Assembly: GCA_963839285.1 (NCBI GenBank)
Contig: CAWIUN010000020.1
Span: 558,001 to 622,000, forward strand
DNA: 64,000 bases
DNA from: DASSSQ01 sp963839285
GTDB lineage: Bacteria; Actinomycetota; Thermoleophilia; Gaiellales; Gaiellaceae
Reading direction: 5' to 3'
The notes under the pieces are model-generated. The model worked only from the letters and a program-made list of their open reading frames with translations. It was not told the DNA's origin and did no database searches. The stretch's first letter is position 1. The number at the start of each line of letters is the position of its first letter. This document shows positions 16,039 to 27,808 of the stretch, piece by piece. The position numbers were made by a program, and so were the translations under genes.

Positions 16039-17125
16039 TCGCGAAGGGCGTCGACGAGCCGGTCGAGGTCGTCGTCGGAGGTCCAGTAGCCGCAGGAGGC
16101 GCGCAGCCAGCCGGTGCCCGGCAGGTCGCGGACGAGGACGCCGCGCTCGAAGCAGCGGGCCGCGCGCTCGGCCGGGTCGCCGTCGACGCGGAAGGAGACG
16201 AGGTTCGCCTGGCCCGGCTCGGTGACGACGTCGAAGCCGGCCTCGGCGAGCCGCCCGCGGCAGCGCTCGGCCGCGGAGCGGGCGTGCTCGAAGCGCCAGT
16301 CCGGCAGGTCGGAGAGCGCCGCCTCGAGGCCGGCGAGGGAGGCGCGTCGGCAGCCAGCCCGTGTCGAAGCGCGCCGCGTCCGGCTTCGGGTCGAAGCCCG
16401 GCTCGACGAGGTCGTAGGCCGCCTGCGCGAAGTAGCTGGGCGAGCGGACCGCGAGCGAGTCCGGGTCGCGGACGACGAGCGCGCCCGTCGAGTCGGGGCC
16501 GCAGAGCCACTTCTGGCCCGAGACCGTGTACCAGTCGGCGACCCCGGCGCCGACCGGGATCGCCCCGACCGACTGGGCGCCGTCGACGAGCAGCGGCACG
16601 CCCGTCTCCTCCCGCAGCTCGGCGACCGGCAGCACCTGGCCGGTCGTCCAGACGACGTGCGAGAGCGCGAGCAGCCGCGTCCGCGGCGTCACCTCGGCGA
16701 GGACCGCGTCGAATGCCTCGGCGGCCGGCCGGCCCCGGATCGGCGCGACGCGGATCGCCGCGCCCGAGGCGACGAGCGGCCCGATCAGGCCGAAGTGCTC
16801 GGAGTCGGTCGTGACGACCTCGTCGCCGGGCCCGAGCCCGAGGCCGCGGACGACGATGTTGCAGCCGTCCGTGGTCGAGGTCGTCAGCGCGACCTGCTCC
16901 GGCGCGGCGCCGGCCTCCCGCGCGAAGAGCGCCCGCACGCGTTCGCGCGCCTCGAGCATGCCCTCGAAGTAGACCTTGCCGCCGCGGCCCGCCTCGGCGT
17001 CGCGCCGCTGCGCCTCGATCACCGCGTCGCGCGGTCGCCCGGGCGAGCGGGCCGAACGTGCCCGCGTTCAGGTAGGCGAGCCGCTCGAGCACGGGAAAGC
17101 GGGCCCGGACCTCGTCGAACGTCAT
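16035..17125 (-). CDS. Class V aminotransferase / cysteine-desulfurase-like (two frameshifts)
   Basis: A PLP fold-type I enzyme. The N-terminus FPVLERLAYLNAGTFGPL starts at ATG 17125; after a break near 17030 the core reads TTSTTDGCNIVV, DSEHFGLI, LSHVVWTTGQVLP, DGAQSVGAIPV and the PLP lysine in YTVSGQKWLCGPDSTGAL. A second break near 16347 shifts to a C-terminus ending DLDRLVDALRD at TAG 16037-16035. One extra base at each site restores the frame. ATG overlaps the EEP gene stop (ATGA). Relatives include isopenicillin epimerase-like and cysteine desulfurase proteins; the exact reaction is open. Confidence 0.85.
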
Positions 17126-17927
17126 CGAAGCGTCACCTCCAGCGGGGCGTGGTCGGAGAGCAGTCTGCCGTCGAGCCGCCGCCGCTCGTCGGGCCAGACC
17201 TCGACGGGCCCGGCGGCGACGTCGCGCACGAGCACGTGGTCGACCTCGTGGCCGCCGCCGGCGAACCCCCACGCGGCGAGCTCCGCGAGCGCGCGCGAGG
17301 CGCCGGCGCGGACGTTCAGGTCGCCCGCGAGCACGAGCGGCTCGCCGGGCAGCGCGAAGGCCTCGGCGAAGGTCGCGGCGCGGATCACCTCGGCGTCCGC
17401 GAGCCGCGGGTCGGCGTTGTAGCTCGTCGCGTGCAGCGTCGCGACGACCGTCGTGCCCCCGTCGACCGTGCCGATCCGCACCGCATGGCAGCTCCGGCGC
17501 TCGTTCGCCCACCCGAGGCGCGCCGCCGCGCCGAGCCGGAGCGTGCGCGCCTGCGCGCGGCGGAAGCGGCGGGAGTTGAGGACGACGCGGTCGCGCCCGA
17601 GCAGGCGCAGGTGCGGCGCGACGAGGATCGCGTTCCCCTGCCCCGTGAACGTCGAGCGGAGGAGCGCCGTGGTGCAGGTCGGTCAGCACGCGCCCGAGCT
17701 CCGGATGCGACGGGAAGCGGTCCGAGCCGCGCCGGCGCCGCCCGCTCCGGGACCGCCTGCATGCCGCTCCACTCCTCGAGGCGGTCGAACGACCAGAGCG
17801 GCAGCTCCTGCAGGCAGACGACGTCCGGCCCGCCGCTCGCGGCGAGCCGGATCATCGTCTCGAGCCGGGCGCGGCGCCCGGGCGGCACCGTGTTGCCGTG
17901 GAAGACGTTCCAGCTGCGGACGACCAT
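17122..17927 (-). CDS. Endonuclease/exonuclease/phosphatase-family protein (two frameshifts)
   Basis: EEP-fold hydrolases cleave phosphodiesters of nucleic acids, lipids or nucleotides. Motifs appear in order: RSWNVFHGNTV, VVCLQELPLWS with the catalytic glutamate, then in the second and third frames LVLAGDLNVRAGA, HEVDHVLVRD and LLSDHAPLEV. The frame is lost near 17730 and near 17672 (CACCACGG); removing one base at each repairs it. Its stop overlaps the downstream aminotransferase start by ATGA. Substrate not predictable. Confidence 0.82.
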
Positions 17928-17947
17928 CGCCCGCTTCTACCACGGAC

Positions 17948-18094
17948 TCAGACCGCGCGGCGGCCCGAGACGAGCGCGAAGATCGCCACGATCAGCGCGA
18001 CGACGAGCAGCAGCCAGAGCAGGCTGTTGAGCGCGGCGCCGCCGGCCACGGCCAGGATGACCAGCACCGCGACGACGATCCAGAGCAAGGGCAT
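17948..18094 (-). CDS. Very small hydrophobic membrane protein, 48 aa
   Basis: ATG 18094 opens a 48-residue protein made of two hydrophobic segments, MPLLWIVVAVLVILAVAG and LLWLLLVVALIVAIFALV, ending GRRAV. An AAAGGA ribosome site sits 9-10 nt upstream. It resembles the lmo0937/DUF5670 type of small membrane proteins, often stress related; that is a loose match. It is divergent from the glycosyltransferase at 18173. Confidence 0.65.
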   Translation of the reverse strand: MPLLWIVVAVLVILAVAGGAALNSLLWLLLVVALIVAIFALVSGRRAV

Positions 18095-18172
18095 GGGGAA
18101 CGTCCTTTCCGGTGGAGGAGTCCGGCATGTTGCCGTCCGGGACAAACGCCAAACGACGCGTAGGCTTGCGCG

Positions 18173-19229
18173 GTGCGCGTCGTCCTCGCCGACCCACCAG
18201 CGTTCACGCCGCAGTACGACCACGAGCTCGCGGCCGCGCTCGCGCGGGCCGGCGCCGACGTGGAGCTCCTGACCTCGCCGTTCCGCTTCGGCGAGACCCC
18301 CGCGGCGGCCGGCTACCGGCGGGTCGAGCGCTTCTACCCCGCTCTCCTCGCGCCTCTTCCGCCGCTCGCGGCTGCGGCTGCCGGTCAAGGCGGCGGAGCA
18401 CCTGCTCGTCCAGCGGGCGCTCGCCCGGGCGCGGGGCGGCGTCCTGCACGTGCAGTGGCTCGCCTGGCCGCAGCTCGACCGGCGCCTGCGCTTCCGGACG
18501 CCGTCGGTCTTCACCGCGCACGACCTCGTGCCGCGGCGGACCGCGGGCAAGACGGCGCTCTGGGGCGAGCTCCTGCGCCGCTTCGACCGGGTCGTCGTCC
18601 ACAGCGAGCGGGGCCGCGAGACCGTCGCCGAGCTCGGTGCCGAGCGCGACCGGGTGCGCGTCGTCCCGCATCCCGTCTTCCCGAGCGACCCGCCGCGGCG
18701 CGACGACGGCAGGACGCTCCTCTGCCTCGGGTTGATCCGGCCGTACAAGGGGCTCGCCGACGCGGTCGAGGCGACGCTGCTCCTCGACGGGGCGCGGCTG
18801 CTCGTCGCCGGCGAGCCGGTCGAGCCGGTCGACGCGGAGCGGGCGCGCGCCGGCGACCGCGCGGAGTGGCGGCTCGGCTACCTGCCCGAGGCGGAGCTCG
18901 ACCGGGCGCTCGGCGAGGCGACGGTCGCGCTCTTTCCCTACCGCGCCGAGCTCGACCAGAGCGGGGCGCTCCTGCGGGCGCTCGGCGCGGGCGTGCCGGC
19001 CGTCGTCTACGACGTCGGCGGCCTCGCGGAGCCGGTGCGCGCCTTCGGCGCCGGGCGGGTCGTCGCAGCCGGCGACGTCGAGGGCCTCGCCGCGGCCGCG
19101 GCCGGCCTGCTCGAGGACGGGTCGGCGCTCGCCGAGGCGCGGGCGGGCGCGCGCCGCGCGCGCGAGACGTTGACGTGGGACGCCGCGGCGGCCGCGCACC
19201 TGGCGGTCTACGAGGAGCTGCTCCGCTGA
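18173..19229 (+). CDS. GT4-type glycosyltransferase (frameshifted)
   Basis: A GT-B fold glycosyltransferase of the group 1/GT4 type. The N-terminus (RVVLADPPAFTPQYDHELAAAL) is in one frame; after an extra C near 18342 (TACCCCGCTC) the rest follows: FTAHDLVPRR, VVHSERGRETVAELG, LCLGLIRPYKGLADAVEA and the donor-binding LDQSGALLRALGAGVPAVVYD. Start GTG 18173 has TAGGCT 6 nt upstream (leaderless). It ends at 19229, right before a small conserved plus-strand ORF. Acceptor and donor sugars are unknown. Confidence 0.87.
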
Positions 19230-19252
19230 TCTTCCGGCGCCCGTTCGCCGAC

Positions 19253-19554
19253 GTGATCCGGCGCCAGCTCGACCTCTTCGAGCGCGACCACGCCGACCTG
19301 ATCGCCGACTGCGCCGCCGCCGAGCGCGCCTACGACGGCGCCGAGCGGGACGAGGCCGAGGAGCGCTACGGCGCCTACGTCGACCTCGTCGAGGAGGGCA
19401 CCGAGACCCTCGCCGACATCCGCGACGCCTTCGGGCGCACGCTCGACGAGGAGACCGCGGAGGCCTACGAGGCGGCCTTCAACCGGGCGGTCAGGAAGCG
19501 GCTCCCCCGCTTCGGCCTCGAGATCGACCTGCGCTGCAGCCCGCGCTGTCCTAG
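19253..19554 (+). CDS. Conserved-looking acidic helical protein, about 100 aa
   Basis: Directly after the glycosyltransferase, an open frame gives VIRRQLDLFERDHADL, ERDEAEERYGAYVDLVEEGT and DEETAEAYEAAFNRAVRK: strongly helical and acidic, with protein-like codon use. The start may be GTG 19253 or an upstream CTG overlapping the previous stop. As sequenced the frame runs on past a TAG at 19552-19554, where the convergent gene also ends, so one extra base near the 3' end is likely. No family recognised. Confidence 0.55.
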
Positions 19555-20032
19555 AGCCCGGCGCGAACCAGCCGACGAGCAGGCCGTAGACGACGTGCAG
19601 CGCGAGCGAGACGACCGCCGTGCGCGGGCCGTAGTTCGCGAGCAGGAAGCCGGGCGGCTCGAGCAGCGGCGTCTCCTCGGCGTCCGACCACGGCGTGCCC
19701 ATCCGCGGGTGCACCGTCGGCAGGAGCGCGTTCAGGAAGGCGCCGCCCGCGAGCATCCCGTGCGCGAGCCCGAGCCCGGCGCCGAACGCCGCGCCCTCGT
19801 GGCCGACGGCGAGGAAGATCCCCGCGTAGCCGAGCGAGAAGACGAGGCCGTTGACGAAGTGGAGGACGTAGCCGATCGCGACCGCGCGCGAGCGGCTCGG
19901 CGAGAACGCGGTCCCGAGCAGGAGCGGGATGTCCATGCGCGTCAGGCCCGTCTCCTGCGCGATCCGCAGGCCCGACGTGAGCGCGATCGTGCCGATGAAG
20001 CCGCCGGCGAGGGCCCCGTAGACGGTGGTCAC
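19551..20032 (-). CDS. Four-helix integral membrane protein (frameshift at end)
   Basis: About 160 residues with four hydrophobic segments, for example YVLHFVNGLVFSLGYAGIFL and SLALHVVYGLLVGWFAPG, and loops with MDIPLLLGTAF and LLPTVHPRMGTPW. GTG 20032 overlaps the upstream GH15 stop as GTGA, so it is the last gene of the operon. The frame as given runs through to 19208; an indel near 19565 would end it at TAG 19553-19551. Resembles uncharacterised DUF6789-type membrane proteins; low certainty on the family. Confidence 0.65.
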
Positions 20033-21826
20033 GAGCCCGCCTCCTCTCCGCGGGCGGCCGCGATCGAGACGGCCGCGTTGATCAGGGCCAGGTGCGAGAG
20101 GGCCTGCGGGAAGTTGCCGAGGAAGGAGCCGTCGCGCGGGTCGACCTCCTCGGCGTAGAGGCCGACGTCGTTCGCCAGGCCGACGAGCTCGTCCATCAGC
20201 GAGACGGCGTCGTCGACGCGCCCCGTCCGGGCGAGCGCGTCGGCGAGCCAGAAGGAGCAGGTGAGGAAGGCGCCCTCCTCGCCGCCGCCCGCGACGCCGT
20301 CCTCGCCCTTGTAGCGGTAGACGAACGGGCCGTGGCCGAGCTCGCGGCGGACGGCGTCGACCGTCGAGGCGGTCCGCTCGCCGTCCCAGCCGAGCAGCGA
20401 CAGCGTCAGCAGGCTCGCGTCGAGCTCGCGCAGGGTCGTCGCACGGACGTAGCTCCGCCGCTCCTCGTCCCAGCCCTCCTCGTCGACGAAGCGGCGGATC
20501 GCCTCGGCCTCGTCGCGCCAGCGGGGCGCATGCTTGCCCGGGATCTCGTCGCGCTCGGCGAGCCGCGCCGCACGGTCGAGCGCGACCCAGCACATGGCCT
20601 TCGACTGGACGAAGTGCGTCGGCTCGCTGCGCACCTCCCAGATCCCCGAGTCGGGCTCGCGCCAGATCGAGCAGACGTAGTCGGCGATCGCCGCCACCTC
20701 CTTGGCCGTGTCCCAGTCGAGGTGCTCGCCGTCCTCGACGTAGCGCCAGATCGCCGAGAGGATGCTGCCGTAGATGTCGAGCTGCCGTTGCTCGACGGCG
20801 GCGTTGCCGATCCGCACCGGCCGCGAGCCGCGGTAGCCGTCGAGCCCGGGCAGCTCCCGCTCGCGCGCCCGGGCCGAGCCGTCGACGCGGTAGAGGACGT
20901 CGAGCCGCGGCTGCGTCAGCCGCGAGGCGTGCATCAGCCACCAGAAGAAGGCGCGCGCCTCGTCGGCGTAGCCGAGCCCGAGCAGCGCGTCGAGCGTCCA
21001 GCTCGCGTCTCGCACCCAGGTGAAGCGGTAGTCCCAGTTGCGCGCGCCGCCGATCGCCTCGGGGAGCCCGGTCGTCGGCGCCGCCACGATCGCGCCGGCC
21101 GGCGCGAAGACGCAGAGCTTCAGGGCGAGCAGCGAGCGGATGACGGCGTCGCGCCAGGCGCCGTCGTAGCGCGCGCGGCCCGCCCACGCCGGCCAGAACT
21201 CCCGCGTCCGCCGTTCCCGCCGCTCGAGCTCCGCGAGCCCCGGGAAGACTCCCGGCTGCCCGTGCGCCGTCCCGAGCGCGAGCAGCGCCCACTCCCCCGC
21301 CTCGAGCTCCGCGTCCCCCTCGAAGCGCGGCTCGCCGAGGTTCCAGGTCGCGAGCCAGAGGGCGTCTCCGCCGCGCCAGGCGAACGGCAGCCCGCCGCGG
21401 CGGCCGACCTTCGTCGTCCCCTGCGCGTAGCCGAAGCGCGGGTCGACGCGCCAGCGGAGCCGCACGCTGCCGGAGAGCGCCTCGACGCGCCGCACCACCT
21501 CCCGCAGCGGCGCCAGGTCGTCGCTCCGGTGCGTCAGCGCCATCATGTCGGTGACGCGGACGACGCCGGAGGCGGTCCGGAACGTCGTCTGCAGGACGTT
21601 CGAGTCCTCGAGGTAGGCGCGCTGCCGCCTCGAACGGCTCGACCGGCTGCAGCTCGAAGCAGCCGCCGCGGCCGGCGTCGAGGAGCCGTCCGAAGACCGA
21701 CGGCGAGTCGACGTCCGGGACGCAGAGCCAGTCGATCGACCCGTCCCGGGCGACGAGCGCCGAGGTGCGCCCGTCGCCGATGACGGCGTAGTCCTGGATG
21801 GGCGCGTAGCCGTCGGGGGACCGCAC
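20029..21826 (-). CDS. Glycoside hydrolase family 15 enzyme, copy A (frameshifted)
   Basis: GH15 proteins are inverting alpha-glucosidases such as glucoamylase and trehalase. The N-terminal beta domain starts DYAVIGDGRTSALVARDGSI; after an extra C near 21617 the rest follows: the catalytic domain with GGARNWDYRFTWVRDASWTL, RQLDIYGSIL and the second acid region WDEERRSYVRA, ending with NDVGLYAEEVDP and FPQALSHLALINAA. About 598 residues in total. It is 12 bp after the SDR gene and overlaps the membrane protein by GTGA. Trehalase or glucoamylase activity cannot be told apart here. Confidence 0.9.
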
Positions 21827-21838
21827 GCCCCGGATTCT

Positions 21839-22831
21839 CTACCGGCGGAGCACCATCGCGGCGGCGGCAGCGGCGCCGCCGGCGACCGCCGTGACGGCGC
21901 CGAGGGCCGACTTGCGGTGCTTCGTCAGGAGCCACTGCACCGAGTGGGAGTGCGCCTTCGAGTCGTAGCGGCCGTGCGTGCCCTGGTCGGCCGACGGCGG
22001 CTCGAAGAGGTTGCCCTCCCGCGGCGGGTCGATCTCCGGCTCGGTCAGCTGCGAGTTGACGGCCGTCTTCGCCAGGTAGCGGTCGACGAGCCAGGGCGCG
22101 AGCTTCTCGCCCAGGATCGTGTAGACGGTCGGGATCCCGACGTAGATCTCGCGCCGCTTCGAGTGCGCGGCCTCGTAGACGGCGTCGGCGGCGATCTCGG
22201 GCTGGTAGATCGGCGGCACCGGCTGCGGGTACTTGGACATCTTCGAGCGGCAGTGGTCGAACTGGGGCGTGTTCAGGCCGGGCAGCTGCACCATCGGCAG
22301 GTGGATGTTCGACCCCTTGTGCATCAGCTCGGTCCGCACCGACTCCCAGAAGCCCTTCATCGCGTGCTTGGCGCCGCAGTAGGGGCCCTGCAGCGGGATG
22401 CCGCGGTAGGCCATCGCCGAGCCGACCATCACGATCGTGCCGCGGTCGCGCGGCAGCATCCGCTTCAGCGCCACCTTCGTGCCCCAGACGGCGCCGTGGT
22501 AGGTGACGTCGGTCGCGCGCTGGAACTCGTCGGGCTCGATGTCCTCGGTGAAGGCGAAGATCGTCGTCATCGCGCAGTTGACCCACGTGTCGATCGGCCC
22601 GAACGTCTCCTCGACGGCGGCCGCGGCCGACTCGACCGCGTCGTAGTTCGCGACGTCGGTCGGGATCGTCAGCGCCTTGCCGCCGAGCTCCTCGACCTCC
22701 TTCGCCGCCGCCTCGAGCCCCGTGCGGTTGCGCGCGAGCAGCGCGACGTGCGCGCCCTCCTTCGCGAACCGGTGCGCGATCGCGCGGCCGACGCCGCTCG
22801 TCGAGCCCGTGACCACCACTACCTCTGCCAT
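21839..22831 (-). CDS. Short-chain dehydrogenase/reductase with C-terminal extension
   Basis: A 330-residue SDR. The NAD(P)-binding VTGSTSGVGRAIAHRF is at the N-terminus, the catalytic triad in VMVGSAMAYRG and GPYCGAKHAMKGF (Ser, Tyr, Lys). About 80 residues beyond the usual fold include a membrane-like end (SALGAVTAVAGGAAAAAAMV), so it may be membrane associated. Its ATG overlaps the stop of GH15 copy B (TGATG). Intact. Its substrate may be a sugar or polyol given the neighbours; this is inference. Confidence 0.9.
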   Translation of the reverse strand: MAEVVVVTGSTSGVGRAIAHRFAKEGAHVALLARNRTGLEAAAKEVEELGGKALTIPTDVANYDAVESAAAAVEETFGPIDTWVNCAMTTIFAFTEDIEPDEFQRATDVTYHGAVWGTKVALKRMLPRDRGTIVMVGSAMAYRGIPLQGPYCGAKHAMKGFWESVRTELMHKGSNIHLPMVQLPGLNTPQFDHCRSKMSKYPQPVPPIYQPEIAADAVYEAAHSKRREIYVGIPTVYTILGEKLAPWLVDRYLAKTAVNSQLTEPEIDPPREGNLFEPPSADQGTHGRYDSKAHSHSVQWLLTKHRKSALGAVTAVAGGAAAAAAMVLRR

Positions 22832-24670
22832 CAGTGCGATACCTCCTCTGCCGCGCGCGCCGGGAACGGTCCCTGCGACTCGACCTCGTGGAAGATGTGC
22901 GCCGCGTTGATCAGCGCCAGGTGGGAGAGCGCCTGCGGCGTGTTGCCGCGGAACGCGTGCGTGTCGGGGTCGATCTCCTCGGAGTAGAGGCCGACGTCGT
23001 TCGCGAGCTCGAGCATCGCGTCCATCTGCTCGCGTGCCTCGTCGAGCCGCCCGGCGCGCGTCAGGGCGGTGACGAGCCAGAAGGAGCAGGCGACGAACGC
23101 GCCCTCGTAGCCGCGCATCTCGGAGAAGCGGTAGAGCAGCGGCCCGCCCGCGCCCTCTTCGGCGGACAGGTGCTCCCGGATCGCCTCGATCGTCGAGACC
23201 ATCCGCTCGCCGGCGGGATCGATGTAGCCGATGCGCGCGTTCAGCAGCACGGCGCAGTCGAGCTCGTCCGAGCCGGCGTAGAACGAGTACGCCTGCCGCG
23301 CCTCCGACCAGCAGCGGCTCTCGACGAACTCGCGGATCTCCTCCTGCGTCGACTGCCAGCGCCCGACCTCCGCGTCCCCCGGCGCGATCTGGCCCAGCTC
23401 GCGGAGCCCGAGCGCGCGGTCGAGCGCGCCCCAGACCGACATCTTCGAGGCCGTGTAGTGGCGCTGCTGCGAGAGCTCCCAGAAGCCGGAGTCCTCGTTG
23501 CGCCAGAGCTCGCAGGCGAGGTTGCAGACCTCGACGACGCGCGTCGCCGTCTCGTCGTCGAGCGCGTTGCCGTGGAAGCAGTAGAGCCGGATCGTCTCGA
23601 GCAGGTCGCCGAAGGTGCCGAGCTGCAGCTGGCCCGAGGCCGAGTTGCCCTTCTGCACCGGCCGCGTGCCGCGCCAGCCGGCGAGCGGCAGCTCCGACTG
23701 CTGCTTCGGGACGACCCCGTCGAGCGCGTAGAGCGGCTGCATCCGCGGGTGGGTCGGCTTGGTCGCCTGCAACAGCCAGGACAGCGACTGGTGCACCTGC
23801 TCGCGGAAGCCCATCCGCCCGAACGCGTCCATCGCGAAGGCGGAGTCGCGGATCCAGGAGAAGCGGTAGTCGTAGTTCCGCTCGCCGCCGACGACCTCCG
23901 GCAGCGACGTCGTCGCCGCCGCCGCCATCGCCCCCGAGGGGGAGTAGGTGAGCGTCTTCAGCGCGAGCGCGCTCCGCTCGACCTCCTGCTTCCAGGGCCC
24001 CTCGTACTCGTGCGCCTGCAGCCAGGCGTGCCACGACTCGATCGTCCTGTCCAGGCGCTCGTCGACCTCGCGGCGCGGCGGGAACGGGATCGGCTCGTCG
24101 TCGACGACGATGCACGCGAGCAGCCCCTCGTCTCCTTCGCGGAAGGTGTGCTCGCCGCCGATCGACCCGGTCGACCATGCGGGCGCGCCGGCGTCCCAGG
24201 AGAAGACGGCCATGTAGACGCCGCCGCCGCTCGCGACCGGCGTGCCGTTCTTCCGCTCGATCGACACCTCCGCGCGGCCGAAGTCGAAGCGCGGCTCGAC
24301 GAGCCAGCGCAGCGTCACCTCGCCGCGGACGCACTCGATCCGGCGCGCCAGCTCGATCCACGGGACGAGGCCGCCGTCCTGGAGCGTCAACGCGTCGACG
24401 ACCTTCACCTTGCCGCCGGCGGTCGTGAACGTCGTCTCGAGCACGTTCGTGCGTGGGACGTAGCGCCGGTCGACCTCGTAGTCGCCCTCGGGAGCGAGGC
24501 TCCAGCGGCCGCCGGCTCTCGGCGTCGAGGATCGCCGCGAAGACGCCGCTCTGGTCCATCGTCGGCACCGCCAGCCAGTCGATCGAGCCGTCGCGGGCGA
24601 CGAGCGCGGTCACCCGCCCGTCGCCGAGGATCGCGTAGTCCTCGATGCCTGCGTAGCCGTCGATCCTCAT
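22831..24670 (-). CDS. Glycoside hydrolase family 15 enzyme, copy B (frameshifted)
   Basis: A second GH15 protein, distantly similar to copy A. The N-terminus DYAILGDGRVTALVARDGSI and the catalytic domain GGERNYDYRFSWIRDSAFAM, SGQLQLGTFGDLL, LANDVGLYSEEIDPDTH and TPQALSHLALINAAH align with the family. An extra C near 24513 (AGCCGGCGG) splits the frame. Stop overlaps the SDR ATG; ATG 24670 overlaps the upstream oxidoreductase stop (ATGA). Two GH15 genes flanking one SDR is unusual and suggests a trehalose or alpha-glucan pathway. Confidence 0.9.
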
Positions 24671-27600
24671 CTCGTCCCCTTCCAGGTCAGCGCGGCCGCG
24701 GCTGCGGCGAGGCCCGTCCCGACCGCGGCGACGGCGCCGAGTCGGGCGGCGCGGCGGGCCGCGCCCGGCTGCGGCCGCACCTCGTAGTAGGCGTCCTCCG
24801 GACGGGCGCCGCGGACGCCCTCGGCGCCGTGGTCGAGCGCCATCTTGATCAGCTGGGCGACGTGCAGCGCCCGCCTGCCCGTCCCGCCCTGCTCGATCTG
24901 CGTCTTGCAGGAGAACCCGTTCGCGATCACGAGCTCGTCCGCGGGCAGCTCGCGGACGGCGGGCAGGAGCGCCTGCTCGCCCGCGGCGATCGAGACGTCG
25001 TAGTGGCCGTCCTCGAAGCCCCAGGAGCCCGCGAGGCCGCAGCAGCCGCCGGTGACGAGCTCCGCCTCGACGCCCATCTTCTGCAGCAGCTCCTGCTCGG
25101 GGTCCATGCCCCCCGTCGCCTTGTGGTGGCAGTGGCCCCAGAGCAGGCCCTTGCGCGCGAGCTTCGGCGGCTCGAGCTCGAACGCCTGGAAGAACTCGGC
25201 GAAGTGGTAGGCGTTCTCCGCCAGGCGCTTCGCGTCGTCGTCGTGCGGCAGCAGCTTCGTCAGCTCGTCCTTGAAGACGGCGAGGCAGCTCGGCTCCATG
25301 CCGACGATCGGGACGTCCTCGCGGTAGTACTCGCGCAGCTGGTCGAGGTTCCTGCGCAGGTAGCGCTCGGCGGTGTCGAGGAAGCCGTAGTCGTAGAGCG
25401 GCCGCCCGCAGCAGACGTGGCCCTCGGGCATCACGACCTGCCAGCCCGCCGCCTCGATCGCCTCGACCGCCGCGACGCCGACGTCGGTGTGGAAGTGGTT
25501 GTTGAAGGTGTCCGGGAAGAGCACGACCTTCCGGCCGTCCGGGTTCGTCGTCCCGCCGCGCTCGCGGAACCACTGCTGCAGCGTCAGCGGCGCGAACTCC
25601 GGGATCTCCCGCCGCCCGCTCATGCCCGCGAGCAGCTTCGCGACCTGCGCGAACGGCGGCGTCCGGGTGAGGAAGTTGACCGTCCCCGGCATCCGCGAGG
25701 CGAGCCGCGATGCCTGGTCGATGAAGCCGAAGGCGTAGGCGTGCCGCGGCCGCGGCCGCAGGCCCTCGTAGCGGTGGTAGAGGAACTCCGCCTTGTAGGT
25801 GGGCATGTCGACGTCGACGGGACAGTCGCTCGTGCAGCCCTTGCAGGAGAGGCAGAGGTCGAGCGCGTCGTGCACCTCGTCCGAGGCCCAGCCGTCCTCG
25901 ATGATGTCGCCCTGCAGCATCTCGAAGAGGAGCCGCGCCCGGCCGCGCGTCGTGTACTGCTCGTCGCGGGTGACCATGAAGCTCGGGCACATGACGTCCT
26001 CGCCGTCCGGCTGCCGGCACTTGCCGACGCCGACGCAGCGCAGCGCCGCGTGGGCGAAGTCCCCCTTGTCCTCGGGGTAGGAGAACCTGACCGGCGGCCG
26101 CCACGGGTTGTAGTCGGCGCCGAGCTTCAGGTCCTCGTCGAGTGCGTACGGGTCGACGACCTTCCCCGGGTTCATCTTCCAGTCGGGGTCCCAGATCCGC
26201 TTGAACGCGCGGAACGCCTCGACGATCTCGTCGCCGTACTGCTTCGGCAGCAGCTCGGCGCGCTGCTGGCCGTCGCCGTGCTCGCCCGAGAGGGTGCCGC
26301 CGTAGGAGACGACGAGGTCGGCCGCCGCCTCCATGAAGGCGCGGTAGGTGGCGATCCCCTCCTTCGTCCGCAGGTCGAAGTCGATCCGCGAGTGGACGCA
26401 GCCCTGGCCGACGTGGCCGTACATCGCGCCGCGGTAGCCGTGCTCGTCGTAGAGCCGCTTCAGGTCGCGCAGGTAGTCGCCGACCCTCTCGGGCGGCACC
26501 GCCGAGTCCTCCCAGCCGGGCCAGTGGTCCTTGCCGTCGGGCGGGAAGGCCGTCCCGCCGAGGCCGCCCTCGCGCACCGCCCACAGCTGCTGCTCCTCGG
26601 TCTTCGAGTCGAAGATGCTGACGTCGTAGCGGCAGCAGCCGTGCCCGACGGCGTCCTCGACGAACTCGCGCGCCAGCTCGTCCGACTCCTCCTTGCTGTC
26701 GGCGCCGAACTCGACCATCAGCCAGGCGCCGAAGTCGCGGTCGGAGTGCGGCAGGTTCCGCAGCGCGGACGGGTGCATGTTCTGGTGCATCTCGTCCTCG
26801 AACAGCCGGTGGTCGACGGCCTCGAGCGCGATCGGCCTGTGCTCCATGATCCACGGCACGGCGTCGCCCGCCTCGCAGATGTCCTCGAAGCAGACGACGA
26901 CGAGCGTCCGCTTCAGCATCGCCGGGGTCAGGTAGAGCTTCGCCTGCAGGACGGTCGCGATCGTCCCCTCGGTGCCGACGAGCGCGCGTGCGAGGTTGAA
27001 GCCGTTCTCCGGCAGCAGCTCGTCGAGGTTGTAGCCGGAGACGCGTCGCGGCAGCCGGTCGGGCGGCGGGAAGCGGCGGCGGATCTCGCCCTGCGTGGGC
27101 GAGCATCAGGTCGGCGAGGTCGCCGTAGATCTGCGCCTTGCGGCCGCCGGCGGCGACGATCCGGTCGAACTCGGCGTCCGAGGTCTCCCCGACCCACATC
27201 CGCAGGCCGTCGTAGGTGACGATCTCGAGCGAGTGCACGTTGTCCGAGGTGCGCGGCCCCCGCCCGTAGAACTGCGACTGCACCGAGTGGATGCCGCAGG
27301 AGTTGTTGCCGACGTTGCCGCCGATCGCGCAGTAGCTGTGCGTCGAGGGGTCGGGGCCGAAGATCCAGCCCCACTTGCCCGTGTGCTCGTTCAGCTTCTC
27401 GTTGATCGCGCCGGGGCGGCAGACGACCGTCTTCTCCTCGAGGTCGGGGTCGTCGAAGTCGTCGAGGTACTTGGTGAAGTCGATCACGACGGCGTAGTTG
27501 ACGGTCTCGCCGGAGAGGCTCGTGCCGCAGCCGCGCGGCACGATCGGGGCGCCGGCCTCGTGGCAGATCCTGTGGGTCGCGACGACGTCGTCGAGCGTCT

Positions 27601-27808
27601 TCGGGATCACGACGCCGATCGGCGGCTGCCGGTAGTTGGACGCGTCGGTCGCGTACATGGCCCGCGCCTGGGTGTCGAAGCGGACCTCGCCCTCGAGCTC
27701 GGCCCGCAGCGCCTCGGCGAGCGCCTTCCGGTCGATCTCGACGACCGAGCTCATGCCGCCCGCGAAGCGCGTGTCGCCGCGGGCCGGAACCTTCAGCTTG
27801 ACCGCCAT
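24667..27808 (-). CDS. FAD-linked oxidase / Fe-S (CCG domain) fusion oxidoreductase (frameshifted)
   Basis: A protein of about 1045 residues joining a PCMH/VAO-type FAD domain (PRGCGTSLSGETVN, GGNVGNNSCG), an FAD-oxidase C domain (GEHGDGQQRAELLP), a 4Fe-4S region (CLSCKGCTSDCPVDVDMP) and two CCG cluster domains (HVCCGRPLYDYGF, TGGCCGLAGSWGFE). Such fusions oxidise D-2-hydroxy acids (D-lactate, glycolate) into the quinone pool. ATG 27808 has GGAGG 7 nt upstream; one extra G near 27097 breaks the frame. A hydrophobic C-terminal stretch (AAVGTGLAAAAAAL) may tether it to the membrane. Confidence 0.92.
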